Counted from the stretch's first letter, positions 14,894 to 24,166 are shown. The stretch is 64,000 nt of DNA from Xenorhabdus thuongxuanensis (GCF_001908095.1 NZ_MKGR01000002.1:171464-235463); one strand, 5' to 3'. Notes: generated from the sequence alone by a model not told the origin. A program made the numbers and translations.

Positions 14894-15317
14894 CAATAAA
14901 GGTCTGGAGTGCATTAAGCAATATGAAGGCTTGAAACTGAAAGCTTATCCCGATCCGGCTACTGGAGGCATTCCGTGGACGATTGGCTACGGTCACACAA
15001 AAGACGTCAAGCCGGGGCAAGTTATCACCGAACAGCAAGCCGAAGCATTCCTGCATGATGACCTTCAGCCTATCTACATCACGATTGAATTAGCCGTGAA
15101 GGTATCACTGAGTCAGGGTCAGTTTGATGCCCTGTGCTCGTTCATCTTCAATTGTGGTGCCGGTAACTTTGTCCGTTCTACCTTGCTGAAGAAACTCAAT
15201 GCGGGTGACTATCAAGGTACAGCCGATGAATTCCAGAGATGGAATAAGGCAGTGGGTAAGGTGATGAACGGTCTGACTAAGCGCAGGGCATCTGAACGCC
15301 AGATGTTTTTGTCATGA
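14883..15317 (+). CDS. endolysin, glycoside hydrolase 24 lysozyme
   Basis: 144 residues of the T4/P22 lysozyme family. Catalytic residues are Glu15 in KQYEGLKLKAY, Asp24 in YPDPATGG and Thr33 in WTIGYGHT. Later family blocks are LSQGQFDALCSFIFNCGAGN and RRASERQMFL. It has no N-terminal membrane anchor, so it should be soluble in the cytoplasm and depend on the holin. A longer upstream frame lies over the holin and is not used. The stop overlaps the Rz start by four bases. Confidence 0.92.
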   Translation: MEISNKGLECIKQYEGLKLKAYPDPATGGIPWTIGYGHTKDVKPGQVITEQQAEAFLHDDLQPIYITIELAVKVSLSQGQFDALCSFIFNCGAGNFVRSTLLKKLNAGDYQGTADEFQRWNKAVGKVMNGLTKRRASERQMFLS

Positions 15318-15772
15318 AGCTCAATGTTACCTACGGTGTGGTTATTGCGCTGATTGTTGCTTCCGGTGCCGCTTACCTCTATCGCTCTGGCTACAAGAAA
15401 CAGCTCGGTATCAATAACGACCAGCTAACCGAAATCCAGCAACTGACCGACACCATCAACTACCAAAACACGCACATTGATATGCTGCATGAGCTAGACA
15501 GCAAACACACTCAGGAACTCGCCAATGCCAAGACTGAAATCAACACTCTTCGGGCTGATATTGCCGCTGGTCGTCGCAAGCTGCGCATCCAAGCCACCTG
15601 CCCCGTGCGTGAGTCCACTTCCTCCGGCAGCGTGGGCGATGCAGGAACCCCACAACTTACCGAACCAGCTAAACAAGATTATTACGATCTCCTCCGAATG
15701 ATGGCGGAGAACGAACGACAAACTAAGTATTTGCAGGATTATGTTAAGACTGAATGCGGAGTAACGAAATGA
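15314..15772 (+). CDS. Rz-like inner-membrane spanin
   Basis: 152 residues: a short N-terminal membrane segment (VVIALIVASGAAYLY, about 8-23) and a long periplasmic helix. The C-terminal part contains RKLRIQATCPV and PQLTEPAKQDYYDLLRMMAE, as in lambda and P22 Rz. With Rz1 it bridges the periplasm and fuses the two membranes in the last step of lysis. It overlaps the lysozyme gene (ATGA) and contains the Rz1 gene in the +1 frame. Confidence 0.88.
   Translation: MKLNVTYGVVIALIVASGAAYLYRSGYKKQLGINNDQLTEIQQLTDTINYQNTHIDMLHELDSKHTQELANAKTEINTLRADIAAGRRKLRIQATCPVRESTSSGSVGDAGTPQLTEPAKQDYYDLLRMMAENERQTKYLQDYVKTECGVTK
15525..15701 (+). CDS. Rz1-like outer-membrane spanin lipoprotein, embedded in Rz
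   Basis: 58 codons in the +1 frame inside Rz. MPRLKSTLFGLILPLVVASC is a lipoprotein signal with lipobox VASC; the mature part is Pro-rich (ASKPPAPCVSPLPPAAWAMQ), as in other Rz1 proteins. Embedding within Rz is the lambda arrangement. The partner relation follows from this layout. Confidence 0.85.
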   Translation: MPRLKSTLFGLILPLVVASCASKPPAPCVSPLPPAAWAMQEPHNLPNQLNKIITISSE

Positions 15773-16143
15773 ATGAAACATCATTTCTGGAATTAACGGT
15801 TCCTCTATACAAAGTAAAAGTGCTGGTTTTCAGTAGAGCTGAAGACGCAAGGGAAAGATTTGGTGGTGACTATCTCTACCATAACTATGCTGCCCAAGTC
15901 CGCGTAGTAAATGATGACCAGTCCGGCATTGATATCATAACGCTTACATTTAAAGATTTAGATAGCTACGGTACTGAAATATTGGCTCATGAATGTGTGC
16001 ATGTGGCTTGGCACGTTTTGGATTTGGTGAGAGTCAAAGTGAGCTTTGCAAATCAGGAACCCTTGGCATATGTTACTGGATGGGTAGCCGAACACGTTAA
16101 TAACTATATGGTGGAACAAATCGAAAAGGCCAGTACGACATAA
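15769..16143 (+). CDS. phage protein with HExxH metallopeptidase-like motif (124 aa)
   Basis: The start is the ATG that overlaps the Rz stop (ATGA); an earlier in-frame start lies inside Rz. HECVHVAWHVLD (about residues 73-84) contains HExxH, and a later EPLAYVTGWVAEHV may provide the third ligand, a minimal gluzincin-like layout. No signal peptide. Its place at the end of the lysis cassette could mean processing of a phage protein or a structural zinc fold. The family is not named here. Confidence 0.65.
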   Translation: MNETSFLELTVPLYKVKVLVFSRAEDARERFGGDYLYHNYAAQVRVVNDDQSGIDIITLTFKDLDSYGTEILAHECVHVAWHVLDLVRVKVSFANQEPLAYVTGWVAEHVNNYMVEQIEKASTT

Positions 16144-16165
16144 TCTAGCCTTAATTAAATACTAA

Positions 16166-16351
16166 TTATTTTTTACGAGGGCTATCGGGTGTTCGATTAA
16201 TGAGTTCCCATTCATGCCCAGGCTTGGTTGTTGGAGGTAGCTTCTCATTATCCTTTACTGTGGAGTAATTATCTTTTTTACCACCACGAGGACCAACTTC
16301 TTGGTAAGTGCCGCCATCTTTTCCGGTATTAGAACCGGGTTTTTTAGACAT
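16166..16351 (-). CDS. YjzC-like small protein, reverse-oriented moron
   Basis: 61 residues, basic, Gly- and Pro-rich: KPGSNTGKDGGTYQEVGPRG and LPPTTKPGHEWELINRTPDS. The pattern matches YjzC-like proteins of unknown function found widely in bacteria and prophages. The start has TAGGAGC six bases upstream. It is the only gene on the minus strand in the late region, so it should be expressed in the lysogen. A hairpin GTCACTT/AAGTGAC lies just upstream. Confidence 0.7.
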   Translation of the reverse strand: MSKKPGSNTGKDGGTYQEVGPRGGKKDNYSTVKDNEKLPPTTKPGHEWELINRTPDSPRKK

Positions 16352-16536
16352 ATTGATGCTCCTAAAACGATTACAGAGTCACTTCACCATAAAGTGACAA
16401 TTGTTATATGGTGATTGTTTTTGGGTCTTCAAGTATGTTCATTAAAAGATTAATAAAAATATTTTACTTTTTTATCCCGTGAAATTATGCGTTTTTATAC
16501 CGCATCCATTTCTTGAGTACTGATAGGAATACTCCC

Positions 16537-16568
16537 AACCATCACATTCGTGGTGGTTTTTCTTTTTT
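16537..16568 (+). terminator. intrinsic terminator before the packaging genes
   Basis: ACCATCAC ATTC GTGGTGGT stem (one G-T pair) followed by a T-rich tract, upstream of the 16582 gene. Confidence 0.7.
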
Positions 16569-16581
16569 AAGGAATCCAAAA

Positions 16582-16806
16582 ATGACAGAACTTACCTTGT
16601 CACAGCAAATGCGGCTGGATGTCTTACGTCTCGTGATGAATGACACGGCAGCCGCCCAGAAAGCTATAGAGTTTATTGGTGATAACACGTTGAAGTTTGA
16701 ACTCTTCAAAGATCAATACACACTCGTGCAAACCGAATCCGGTGTTGTGGCCAGAGCAGATAAAGCCGTCCGTAATGCTCAAGAGGCATTGAGCTTATTC
16801 AATTAG
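16582..16806 (+). CDS. hypothetical phage protein (74 aa)
   Basis: Start at the ATG behind AAGGAATCCAAAA. All-helical composition: LSQQMRLDVLRLVMNDTAAA, QKAIEFIGDN, ADKAVRNAQEALSLF. It sits between the lysis module and small terminase, a place that often holds short unassigned genes in P22-like phages. Function unknown. Confidence 0.6.
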   Translation: MTELTLSQQMRLDVLRLVMNDTAAAQKAIEFIGDNTLKFELFKDQYTLVQTESGVVARADKAVRNAQEALSLFN

Positions 16807-16860
16807 TTCATCACACAGCCTATTCATCGAGTGGGCTGAATAATGAATTAAGGAGGAGAT

Positions 16861-17343
16861 ATGGCAGCACCAAAAGGAAATCGATTTTGGGAGATGAGAA
16901 GTAGCCATGGATGCAAGCCTAAATTCGAAAGCCCGGAGCAATTATGGACCGCATGTTGTGAATATTTCGAATGGGTAGAGCAAAATCCATTATGGGAAGT
17001 TAAGCCGTTTGCCTTTCAAGGTGTAGTGACTCAAGAGAAGATACCCAAGATGAGGGCGATGACATTGAACGGCCTTTGCTTGTTTTTGGATATCACTGAA
17101 GAAACATGGCGTCAATACCGAGTCAGAGAAGATTTATCTGCTGTCGTTTCGCGAGCTGACAGGGTGATATATGACCAAAAATTCGCTGGAGCGGCGGCAG
17201 ATCTCCTTAACCCTAATATCATCGCTAGAGATTTAGGATTGGCCGAGAAAAAAGTGGTTAACCAAACGGTGACCGATTTAACCGACGATGAGATAGATAA
17301 GCGTATTAAGGAGCTGAACCATGACAAGGGAGCAGAAAATTGA
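16861..17343 (+). CDS. terminase small subunit (gp3-type)
   Basis: 160 residues. The N-terminus [20 protein letters not shown] and the [17 protein letters not shown] block match the small terminase of Sf6/P22-type phages. It forms a ring that selects phage DNA for headful packaging and starts at a pac site within its own gene (see 17128-17149). GGAGGAGAT precedes the start. It overlaps the large subunit gene by 23 bases. Confidence 0.9.
   Translation: MAAPKGNRFWEMRSSHGCKPKFESPEQLWTACCEYFEWVEQNPLWEVKPFAFQGVVTQEKIPKMRAMTLNGLCLFLDITEETWRQYRVREDLSAVVSRADRVIYDQKFAGAAADLLNPNIIARDLGLAEKKVVNQTVTDLTDDEIDKRIKELNHDKGAEN
17128..17149 (+). promoter_or_regulatory. P22-type pac site inside terS
   Basis: The segment reads GAAGATTTATCTG followed by CTGTCGTTT. 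From memory, the P22 pac sequence is GAAGACTTATCTG followed by AGGTCGTTA; 18 of 22 positions agree. It is in the same place, inside the small terminase gene. Headful packaging should start at or near here and run toward the head genes. Confidence 0.65.
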
Positions 17344-18757
17344 GCTTCTCAGGCTCCTTGAAGAGAAAGAACGCCGAGCAAAAGTCTATCGTTACAAATC
17401 CTACTATGAAACCCGTTACCCTTGGCAAAAAAAGTTTATAGCACTGAGCATTGAATACTCTCAGGTGGCTTTGATTGCGGCTAACCGTGTTGGCAAGACA
17501 GATACAGCGACTTACGTTGATGCCATTCACGCCATGGGTGATTACCCTGATGATTGGTCAGGCTATCAGTTTGACCATGCTCCGCTGATTTGGTGCCTGG
17601 GTTACTCGGGTGAGAAATGCCGGGATCTGCTCCAAACCCCTATCCTTGGCAGGAAGACTGATATTGGTTGGTCTGGCGGATTGATCCCCGGCGAATTGAT
17701 TATTGATACCGAGCCAATGCAAGGCACGCCCAATGGAATAAGAACAGCCTACGTCAGGCATAAATCTGGTGGTGTGGCAAAAATTCAATTCTGGTCCTAC
17801 TCACAAGGCCAACATGCCCTCATGGGTGACAGTGTTGATTGGTTTCATATTGATGAAGAGCCAAAAGACCCGACGATTTATCCGCAGGTTTTAACCCGTA
17901 CCGCGACAGGTGACCAAGGTCAGGGTGGCAGGGGGATTCTGACTTTTACACCCGAAAACGGCAGAACGGATTTAGTTATCGGCTTCATGGATAACCCTTC
18001 AGTTGCCCAGACTTGTATGAATGTGGGTTGGGATGATGCGCCGCATTTGAGTGAGAAGGTTAAAGAGGACTTGTTAGCCTCATTTCCTCCTCATCAGCGT
18101 GATATGCGAACTAAAGGTATTCCTATGCTGGGTCATGGTCGAATCTATGATTTAGGCGAGGATTACATTAAATGTGACCCATTTCCTATCCCTGAACACT
18201 GGTTTGTGATTGATGGTATGGATTTTGGCTGGGATCACCCACAAGCTCACGTGCAATTGGCATGGGACACTGAGAATGAAACGTTCTATGTCACCCGAGC
18301 TTACAAAGCTAGGCAGGTATCACCCGCCGAGGCATTCAGTGCCGTTAAGCCATGGGCTGATGGCGTTCCCACGGCATGGCCTAACGATGGATTACAAACC
18401 GAGAAAGGCTCAGGGTTACAGCAGAAATCATACTATGAAGAAGCGGGTTTCGATATGTTGCTTGAGCCTGCCCAGTGGGAAGATGGCAGTCGTTCAGTCG
18501 AGCCGGGATTATTTGAAATATACGACCTGATGAGGCGGGGAAAATTGAAAGTTTTCTCTGGTCTGCGTGACTTCTTCGAAGAATACAATTTTTATCATCG
18601 TGATGAAAAAGGCAGGATTGTAAAGGTTCGGGACGACATTCTGGATGCCGTCAGATATGCCTACATGATGCGGCGTTATGCTATCCGTCATGGCGAAGTC
18701 GGCAGGCCAAAGGCTCATGATTACGCTGATTACAAAATTCCTTGTGGTGTAGGTTGA
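17321..18757 (+). CDS. terminase large subunit (gp2-type ATPase and nuclease)
   Basis: 478 residues. Walker A-like ANRVGKT at 54-60 and Walker B with catalytic acid in [10 protein letters not shown] at about 173-181 form the packaging ATPase. The C-terminal RNase H-like nuclease has acidic residues in [12 protein letters not shown] (about 295) and in [16 protein letters not shown] (about 437). It cuts DNA at pac and pumps it through the portal. Length is close to P22 gp2 (499). The next gene follows after one base. Confidence 0.93.
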   Translation: MTREQKIELLRLLEEKERRAKVYRYKSYYETRYPWQKKFIALSIEYSQVALIAANRVGKTDTATYVDAIHAMGDYPDDWSGYQFDHAPLIWCLGYSGEKCRDLLQTPILGRKTDIGWSGGLIPGELIIDTEPMQGTPNGIRTAYVRHKSGGVAKIQFWSYSQGQHALMGDSVDWFHIDEEPKDPTIYPQVLTRTATGDQGQGGRGILTFTPENGRTDLVIGFMDNPSVAQTCMNVGWDDAPHLSEKVKEDLLASFPPHQRDMRTKGIPMLGHGRIYDLGEDYIKCDPFPIPEHWFVIDGMDFGWDHPQAHVQLAWDTENETFYVTRAYKARQVSPAEAFSAVKPWADGVPTAWPNDGLQTEKGSGLQQKSYYEEAGFDMLLEPAQWEDGSRSVEPGLFEIYDLMRRGKLKVFSGLRDFFEEYNFYHRDEKGRIVKVRDDILDAVRYAYMMRRYAIRHGEVGRPKAHDYADYKIPCGVG

Positions 18758-18758
18758 T

Positions 18759-20966
18759 ATGGCAAACGAAGGTAAAACAACAAATGAATTGGCTGACTGG
18801 CATCAGAAGGTCTTGCGTAATTTCGATAAAGCCTATGCCGGCAGTCAGAGTATGCGCGAGCAGGTGGTTGAGGCTCAGCGCTTTGTGCGTGTTGCAGGTG
18901 CTCAGTGGGAAGGCAGTACCAATGCAGGTTATTCATTTGAGGAAGGCCGCTTTGAGCATTATCCCCGCTTTGAATTAAACAAAATCGCCCGTGAATGTGA
19001 TCGCATTATTGGCGAATACCGACAGAACCGTATCAGCGTGAAATTCAGGCCGAAAGACAATCAGGCCTCTGAAGCATTAGCAGAAAAAATGAACGGCAAG
19101 TTCCGGGCTGATTATCAGGAAACGTCAGGTGGTGAGGCGTGTGATAATGCGTTCGATGATGCTGTCGTCGGTGGCTTTGGTTGCTTTCGTCTGTGCGCTG
19201 ACTATGAAGACGAGATGGACCCCAGCAATGAGCAGCGCCGGATCAGTTTAGTGCCCATCTACGACCCGGCCACTTGTGTTTTCTTCGATCAGGACAGCAA
19301 GCAGTATGACCGGAGTGATGCCATGTGGGCGCTGGAAATGTTCTCGATGACGCCAGAGGCATTTAAAGCCGAGTATCCTACATCCAATATGGCCAGCCTT
19401 AACCGGGATGACACCGGAACACAGTATGACTGGTCAACGCCAGAGGCTATCTATGTAGCCCGTTATTACGAGGTTCGCATAGAGAAAACCCAGATTAGCG
19501 CATGGCGTAATCCCATCACGGGTGCGACGGCGGTTTATGATTCAGAGCAAATCAAGGACATTATTGATGAGCTGGCAGAGGGTGACTTTGAAAAGCTGGG
19601 TGAGCGACAGGTTAAGAAACGCCGTGTTTACTGCGGATTGTTGTCCGGTTCTGACTGGTTAGAAGAGCCGAAAAGAATTCCCGGTGAGCATATCCCTTTG
19701 GTGCCTGTCTACGGTCGACGTTCGTTTGTGGATAATCAGGAACGCATAGAGGGCCATGCCGCCAAAGCCATGGATGCCCAGCGCCTTGAGAACCTGATGG
19801 TGTCCATGATTGCCGATAACGCGACGCAGGCAGGCGGAGACGGTATTCCGGTCGTTGATGTGGATATGATACCGGGACCGCTTGCCAGTCATTGGGCTGA
19901 ACGTAATAAAAAGCGTCCCGCCTATCTGCCCATGGTGAGCTTAAAAAACAAATCAGGGGAGATTACTGCACAGGCGCAAGTCAGTAGTTATACGCCGCCT
20001 ACTCAGATGCCGCCCGCGCTTGCCGGGCTTTTGCAATACACCGGCACCGCTATCCAACAAATCACCGGCGCCAGTCAGCTTGAGAATATGCCAAGCAACA
20101 TTGCCACCGATACCGTTGATAGCATCTTTAACCGGATGGATACGCAGAGCTATATCTATATGGATAATATGGCTAAGTCATTGCGTCGAGCAGGTGTGAT
20201 TTGGCTCTCAATGGCGCGGGAGGTCTATGGTAGCGACACGCCAATGCGGGTTGTGAATGAAGATGGCACAGATGATGTTGCCCTGATGAGCGGTGAAGTG
20301 ATTGACCGCCAAACCGGTGAGGCTGTTGCGCTTAATGACCTCTCTCAGGGCAAATATGAGGTTACCGTGGATGTGGGTCAGTCATTCGCTAATCGACGGG
20401 ATTCTACGGTTAAAAGTCTGCTTGATATGCTTGCGCTTGTGCCTCCGGGAACGCCAAAGCATGATCTGCTTTCTTCCATTGTGCTGGATAACATGGATGG
20501 TGAAGGTCTGGACGATCTGAAAGAGTACAACCGTCAGCAGCTTCTTTTGTCCGGGGTAGTGAAGCCAAGAAACCCCGAAGAAGAACAAAGGGTTGCTCAG
20601 GCTCAGCAACAGCAATCACAGCCTGACCCGGCAATGATCGCAGCCATGGCGCAGGATAAGCTGGCACAGGCAGAAATGCAGAAAGCCATGAATGAACAGG
20701 CTGAGATACAGGTTAAAGCATTCAAGGCTCAGGCAGATGCTCAGGTTGCAGCGGCAAACGTGGTTAAGATCCTCGCCTCAGCAGATAGTCAGCAAAAATC
20801 CGATATCCGTGAAGCGCTCAAACTGCTTTCTCAGTTCCAGCAACAGCAAGGAGACAATGCCCGTGCTGATGCTGAACTGATGCTGAAAGGGACAGCGCAA
20901 AATCACACCCAAAGCATGGATTTAGCCCAGTCTATGCAACCCACTACGCAACAACTTAACCAATAA
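18759..20966 (+). CDS. portal protein (P22 gp1-like)
   Basis: 735 residues, similar to the 725-residue P22 portal and in the same position. Conserved segments include FELNKIARECDRIIGEYRQN, RRISLVPIYDPATCVFFDQD and IPGEHIPLVPVYGRRSFVDN. The C-terminal 150 residues are a Gln- and Ala-rich helix, the counterpart of the P22 barrel. Twelve copies form the DNA channel that binds terminase and later gp4. Confidence 0.93.
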   Translation: MANEGKTTNELADWHQKVLRNFDKAYAGSQSMREQVVEAQRFVRVAGAQWEGSTNAGYSFEEGRFEHYPRFELNKIARECDRIIGEYRQNRISVKFRPKDNQASEALAEKMNGKFRADYQETSGGEACDNAFDDAVVGGFGCFRLCADYEDEMDPSNEQRRISLVPIYDPATCVFFDQDSKQYDRSDAMWALEMFSMTPEAFKAEYPTSNMASLNRDDTGTQYDWSTPEAIYVARYYEVRIEKTQISAWRNPITGATAVYDSEQIKDIIDELAEGDFEKLGERQVKKRRVYCGLLSGSDWLEEPKRIPGEHIPLVPVYGRRSFVDNQERIEGHAAKAMDAQRLENLMVSMIADNATQAGGDGIPVVDVDMIPGPLASHWAERNKKRPAYLPMVSLKNKSGEITAQAQVSSYTPPTQMPPALAGLLQYTGTAIQQITGASQLENMPSNIATDTVDSIFNRMDTQSYIYMDNMAKSLRRAGVIWLSMAREVYGSDTPMRVVNEDGTDDVALMSGEVIDRQTGEAVALNDLSQGKYEVTVDVGQSFANRRDSTVKSLLDMLALVPPGTPKHDLLSSIVLDNMDGEGLDDLKEYNRQQLLLSGVVKPRNPEEEQRVAQAQQQQSQPDPAMIAAMAQDKLAQAEMQKAMNEQAEIQVKAFKAQADAQVAAANVVKILASADSQQKSDIREALKLLSQFQQQQGDNARADAELMLKGTAQNHTQSMDLAQSMQPTTQQLNQ

Positions 20967-21054
20967 CCAACCTAATCCCGCTCAGGTCGTCTTGATGAGG
21001 CCGGGCAGTCTATTGCCTTCCGATGGGCTTATATCGAGTAACTAAGGGGTATTT

Positions 21055-21948
21055 ATGTTTGATACGGCAGAAAACACACCAGCAGAAAATGATCTGAATA
21101 ACACCGCGCCTGAGCAAATTCCGGGCGGCGACGTACTGAATGATACTGATAGTAACAACGTTGGCGATAACAACACTGTCGATACCAGCGCTGAAGCTAA
21201 CGATATTGATTCAGAACAGGTATTTTATTTTGGTGAAGAAGAGCTGGGTTCGCCGTCCAGTGATGAAGAAAAGGATCAGGGGTTAGTTAAACATCTGCGC
21301 AGCACCATCAGGGAAAAAGATAAAGCGCTGAAAGCGTTTCGTCGCCAGCAGCAACCGCCCCAGCAGCCTGAGTTGCAACAGCCAGTTATCCAGCCGCCAC
21401 GTATGCCGCAATTGTCTGATGAAGGCATTGATTGGGATGAGGATATTTATCAAACCAGGATGACCGAATGGGCCGATAAAAACAGCCAGTATCTTAATCA
21501 AAAGGCAGAACAAGACCGGCAACAGCAGGCATTGCAGCAAGCGCATCAGCAGAAAATGGCGACTTATCAGGCGCGAGTGAAATCGCTGAAAGTGCCCAGC
21601 TATCAACAAGCTGAACAGGCAGTGATTGATGATGTGCCGGAAGTGATTCAGGCCATGATCCTGCATTTTGCTGAGAAGCCGGAAATGGTCGTCTTAGCGT
21701 TGGGACGCAATGCAGAACTGCGCCAGCAAATGGCAAATGCCACTGACCCCGTGGTAATTGGTCGCTTGATTGGTTCCATTGAATCAAAAGCGAGAATGAT
21801 GCCAAAACCCAAAAATAACGCAGCCACTACGCCGGAAGTTAAAGGCGGGAATGGTGCTGCCCTGAATAACCTAGAAAAACTGAAATCAGACGCACTCGAA
21901 AGCGGCAATTGGGATAAATACTTCGCCGCCAAAAGAGCCAGGAAATAA
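21055..21948 (+). CDS. scaffolding protein (P22 gp8-like)
   Basis: 297 residues (P22 gp8 is 303). Acidic and disordered N-terminus, Gln-rich helical middle (about 95-200) and a short basic C-terminal helix ending YFAAKRARK, as in the coat-binding helix-turn-helix of P22 scaffold. It guides procapsid assembly and then leaves. Between portal and this gene is an 88-base gap without features other than the ribosome site. Confidence 0.88.
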   Translation: MFDTAENTPAENDLNNTAPEQIPGGDVLNDTDSNNVGDNNTVDTSAEANDIDSEQVFYFGEEELGSPSSDEEKDQGLVKHLRSTIREKDKALKAFRRQQQPPQQPELQQPVIQPPRMPQLSDEGIDWDEDIYQTRMTEWADKNSQYLNQKAEQDRQQQALQQAHQQKMATYQARVKSLKVPSYQQAEQAVIDDVPEVIQAMILHFAEKPEMVVLALGRNAELRQQMANATDPVVIGRLIGSIESKARMMPKPKNNAATTPEVKGGNGAALNNLEKLKSDALESGNWDKYFAAKRARK

Positions 21949-21968
21949 TCCATCGGAGCAGATGAAAT

Positions 21969-23222
21969 ATGGCTAATCAATTAGCAAAAGACTTAGAAAT
22001 CATGTTTGAAAACTACGTGGACGGCTTTGAAGCCGCTGGCGTAGTCTCCCGTAATGCGAAGAAATTCCGCCCCGGCGATACCGCCATGCAGCGGGCCGGT
22101 GATGTGATTTATCGCCCTCAGCACTACCACATGAACGTAGAAGAAGGACTTGATCTCTCCGATAAGCAACCCACGGCGTTAGTTCAGCGTCTCGTTCCGT
22201 CTGTGTTCAAAGAACCTAAAAACATTCTGTACACACTGGACGCAAGAGAGATGCGTGACCCGGAGCATAAAACAGAGGCAGGTCGTGCAGCAGGTCAACG
22301 TCTCGCGGCACAAATTGACTCTGATCTTATTCAGGTGGCAACCCAGCGCGCCACTAATGTGATTGCGATGACGAATAACACGTCTGGCGGCCAGGGACGT
22401 GATTTATGGAACTGCGCAGCCGGTATTGATGCCACCATGACCGCCATTGGTGTTCCACAGGGCATTAACCGCCGCAGTTTCTGGAACCCGTTCAACTATA
22501 AAGACTTGGCAGGTGAGTTAGGGATGCGTGCCTATGCGCAGGGCACAACGCTGACGGCTTATGAAAAAGCCCAGATCCCCCCGGTTGCCAGCTTTGACAG
22601 CTATAAGACCGATATCTCAGGCCGTGTGCCAAAAGGCACATCAGCGGCATTAACACTGGCAGCCGCTCCCAAGCATAAAGTCGTGGCAAAAGATATGAAT
22701 GATATGCCGGTTGATAACCGTCAGGGGCAGATCACATTGTCCGGTGAAGGCTTGCAGGTTGGCGATGTTTTCACCATTGCTGATGTGTATTCCGTGCATC
22801 AGATAACAAAAGACACCACCGATCAGCCACAGGTTTTCCGTGTTCTCGCTGTCAGTGGCTCTACAGCGACTATTTCTCCGCAGATTTTACCGCCTGATAA
22901 TGCTGATGTGGCCAGCCAGCCTTATGCCAACGTTAATGCGAATGCGGCAAACGGGGCGGCAATCACTCTTCTGAACAAGAATGCTGCGCCAACTAACCTG
23001 TTCTGGGCTGATGGCTCTGTCGAATTGATGTACGGCAAACTGGCCTTTCCTACCGGACAAGGCCCACAAGTCATGACCGCCACCACTGAACAGGGTGCAA
23101 CGTTGATCATGTCTTATTTCTTTGACCACATCAAAGGCGTCACCACCACCCGCTTCACCACGCTGTATGGTTGCTCCGTACTGGTGCCGGAGTATGTCGG
23201 GTTGGTCATTGCGGGACAGTAA
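21969..23222 (+). CDS. major capsid protein (P22 gp5-like)
   Basis: 417 residues (P22 coat 430). The N-terminal block NYVDGFEAAGVVSRNAKKFR and the following YRPQHYHMNVEEGLDLSD are typical of P22 coat, an HK97 fold with an inserted I-domain. The central variable part (about 190-300) corresponds to that domain. The stop is followed by a short hairpin GGGGC/GCCCC (23227-23240) that may trim transcription after this most abundant product. Confidence 0.93.
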   Translation: MANQLAKDLEIMFENYVDGFEAAGVVSRNAKKFRPGDTAMQRAGDVIYRPQHYHMNVEEGLDLSDKQPTALVQRLVPSVFKEPKNILYTLDAREMRDPEHKTEAGRAAGQRLAAQIDSDLIQVATQRATNVIAMTNNTSGGQGRDLWNCAAGIDATMTAIGVPQGINRRSFWNPFNYKDLAGELGMRAYAQGTTLTAYEKAQIPPVASFDSYKTDISGRVPKGTSAALTLAAAPKHKVVAKDMNDMPVDNRQGQITLSGEGLQVGDVFTIADVYSVHQITKDTTDQPQVFRVLAVSGSTATISPQILPPDNADVASQPYANVNANAANGAAITLLNKNAAPTNLFWADGSVELMYGKLAFPTGQGPQVMTATTEQGATLIMSYFFDHIKGVTTTRFTTLYGCSVLVPEYVGLVIAGQ

Positions 23223-23264
23223 CCTGAGGGGCTTATGCCCCTTTCTGATTTTGGAAAAATTACA

Positions 23265-23528
23265 ATGATTACATTTAATGAAGCATTAGACGCCCTGAAA
23301 CAAGGTAAGCGTATCGCCCGTAATGGTTGGAACGGAAAAGGGATGTTACTGTATTTAATTAAAGGAACTGAATTACAAAGAGGACTTGAATATGGCTATG
23401 GCGAATATCTAGGCGAACCTGCTTTCGTTGATTCAATTTGCATGAAAACTGCTGATAACAAGCTAGTCGTGGGATGGCTTGCTAGTCAAACTGATCTCTT
23501 AGCTAACGATTGGATTATCTTGGGGTGA
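23265..23528 (+). CDS. Tad2-like (DUF2829) Thoeris anti-defence protein
   Basis: 87 residues from the ATG of MITFNEALDALKQGKRIARN. An earlier in-frame ATG adds ten unrelated residues and lies in the hairpin after the coat gene. The family marks are NGWNGKGMLLYL, a CMKTADNKLVVGW block and WLASQTDLLANDWIIL at the C-terminus, the pattern of DUF2829. The Bacillus phage SPO1 member, Tad2, sequesters the signal molecule made by ThsB and so blocks Thoeris defence. Same activity here is inferred from family. It is placed as a late gene between coat and gp4, absent from P22 at this point. Confidence 0.8.
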   Translation: MITFNEALDALKQGKRIARNGWNGKGMLLYLIKGTELQRGLEYGYGEYLGEPAFVDSICMKTADNKLVVGWLASQTDLLANDWIILG

Positions 23529-23531
23529 TAC

Positions 23532-23717
23532 ATGAAAACCATGCTGTATAAACAGGGCACAATGATCACCTGCGGCCCTTATTCACTGGATTATCTTGTT
23601 GTTGCTAATGAAGAAATCGAAGGCAGCTTAAAGCAAGGCTGGGTAAAACACCCACACGAAACCGTAGAGAAGCCTAAGCGTAATGAGGTGGTAAACGATG
23701 GCGAAAACCAAGGGTGA
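23532..23717 (+). CDS. hypothetical protein between coat and gp4 (61 aa)
   Basis: Short gene starting nine bases after the ATG-proximal stop of the Tad2-like gene. It has a compact beta-rich core (YKQGTMITCGPYSLDYLVVA) and a charged tail. Similar small proteins occur at this place in P22-like phages, but no role is assigned. Its end overlaps the gp4 gene by 20 bases in another frame. Confidence 0.6.
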   Translation: MKTMLYKQGTMITCGPYSLDYLVVANEEIEGSLKQGWVKHPHETVEKPKRNEVVNDGENQG

Positions 23718-24159
23718 TTTAGTCCTTAAGGCACTGAGAAAAGCCGGGCTGTATTCTGATGCTACGCTGACGGAGGCAGAGCCGCAGTCTGTTGAAGATT
23801 CCATCGGAGACTTAGAGGACATGATGGCGCAATGGCAGGTGAAAGGCATTGAATTAGGCTATCGGTTTGCTGACTCTGCCAATAGCGTTCAGCCCATGCC
23901 GGATGATGATTCAGGGATACCCGCCTGGGCTAATGATAGCGTTTCTTTAAAGCTGGCTGTGCAGATGTGCATGGATAACGTGATCCAGCCATCAGATGCG
24001 TTGCTGACAGCGGCAGATTCAGCTTATCAGGCCATTTGCATTGCTCTGACTGCGGTTCCACCACTGGAAAGGCGCAATGATATGCCGACAGGGTCTGGCA
24101 ATCGAAAAGCCTTTTCATGGGATCGCTTTTATATCGAAAAAAATAACCCTACTACATAG
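23698..24159 (+). CDS. tail accessory factor gp4
   Basis: 153 residues (P22 gp4 is 166). The N-terminal pattern KGDLVLKALRKAGLYSDAT, then DLEDMMAQWQVKGIELGYRF, matches gp4, the first head-completion protein, which extends the portal ring and binds gp10. P22 gp4 also has reported peptidoglycan hydrolase activity; whether this holds here is unknown. Confidence 0.88.
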   Translation: MAKTKGDLVLKALRKAGLYSDATLTEAEPQSVEDSIGDLEDMMAQWQVKGIELGYRFADSANSVQPMPDDDSGIPAWANDSVSLKLAVQMCMDNVIQPSDALLTAADSAYQAICIALTAVPPLERRNDMPTGSGNRKAFSWDRFYIEKNNPTT

Positions 24160-24166
24160 GTGAGTG

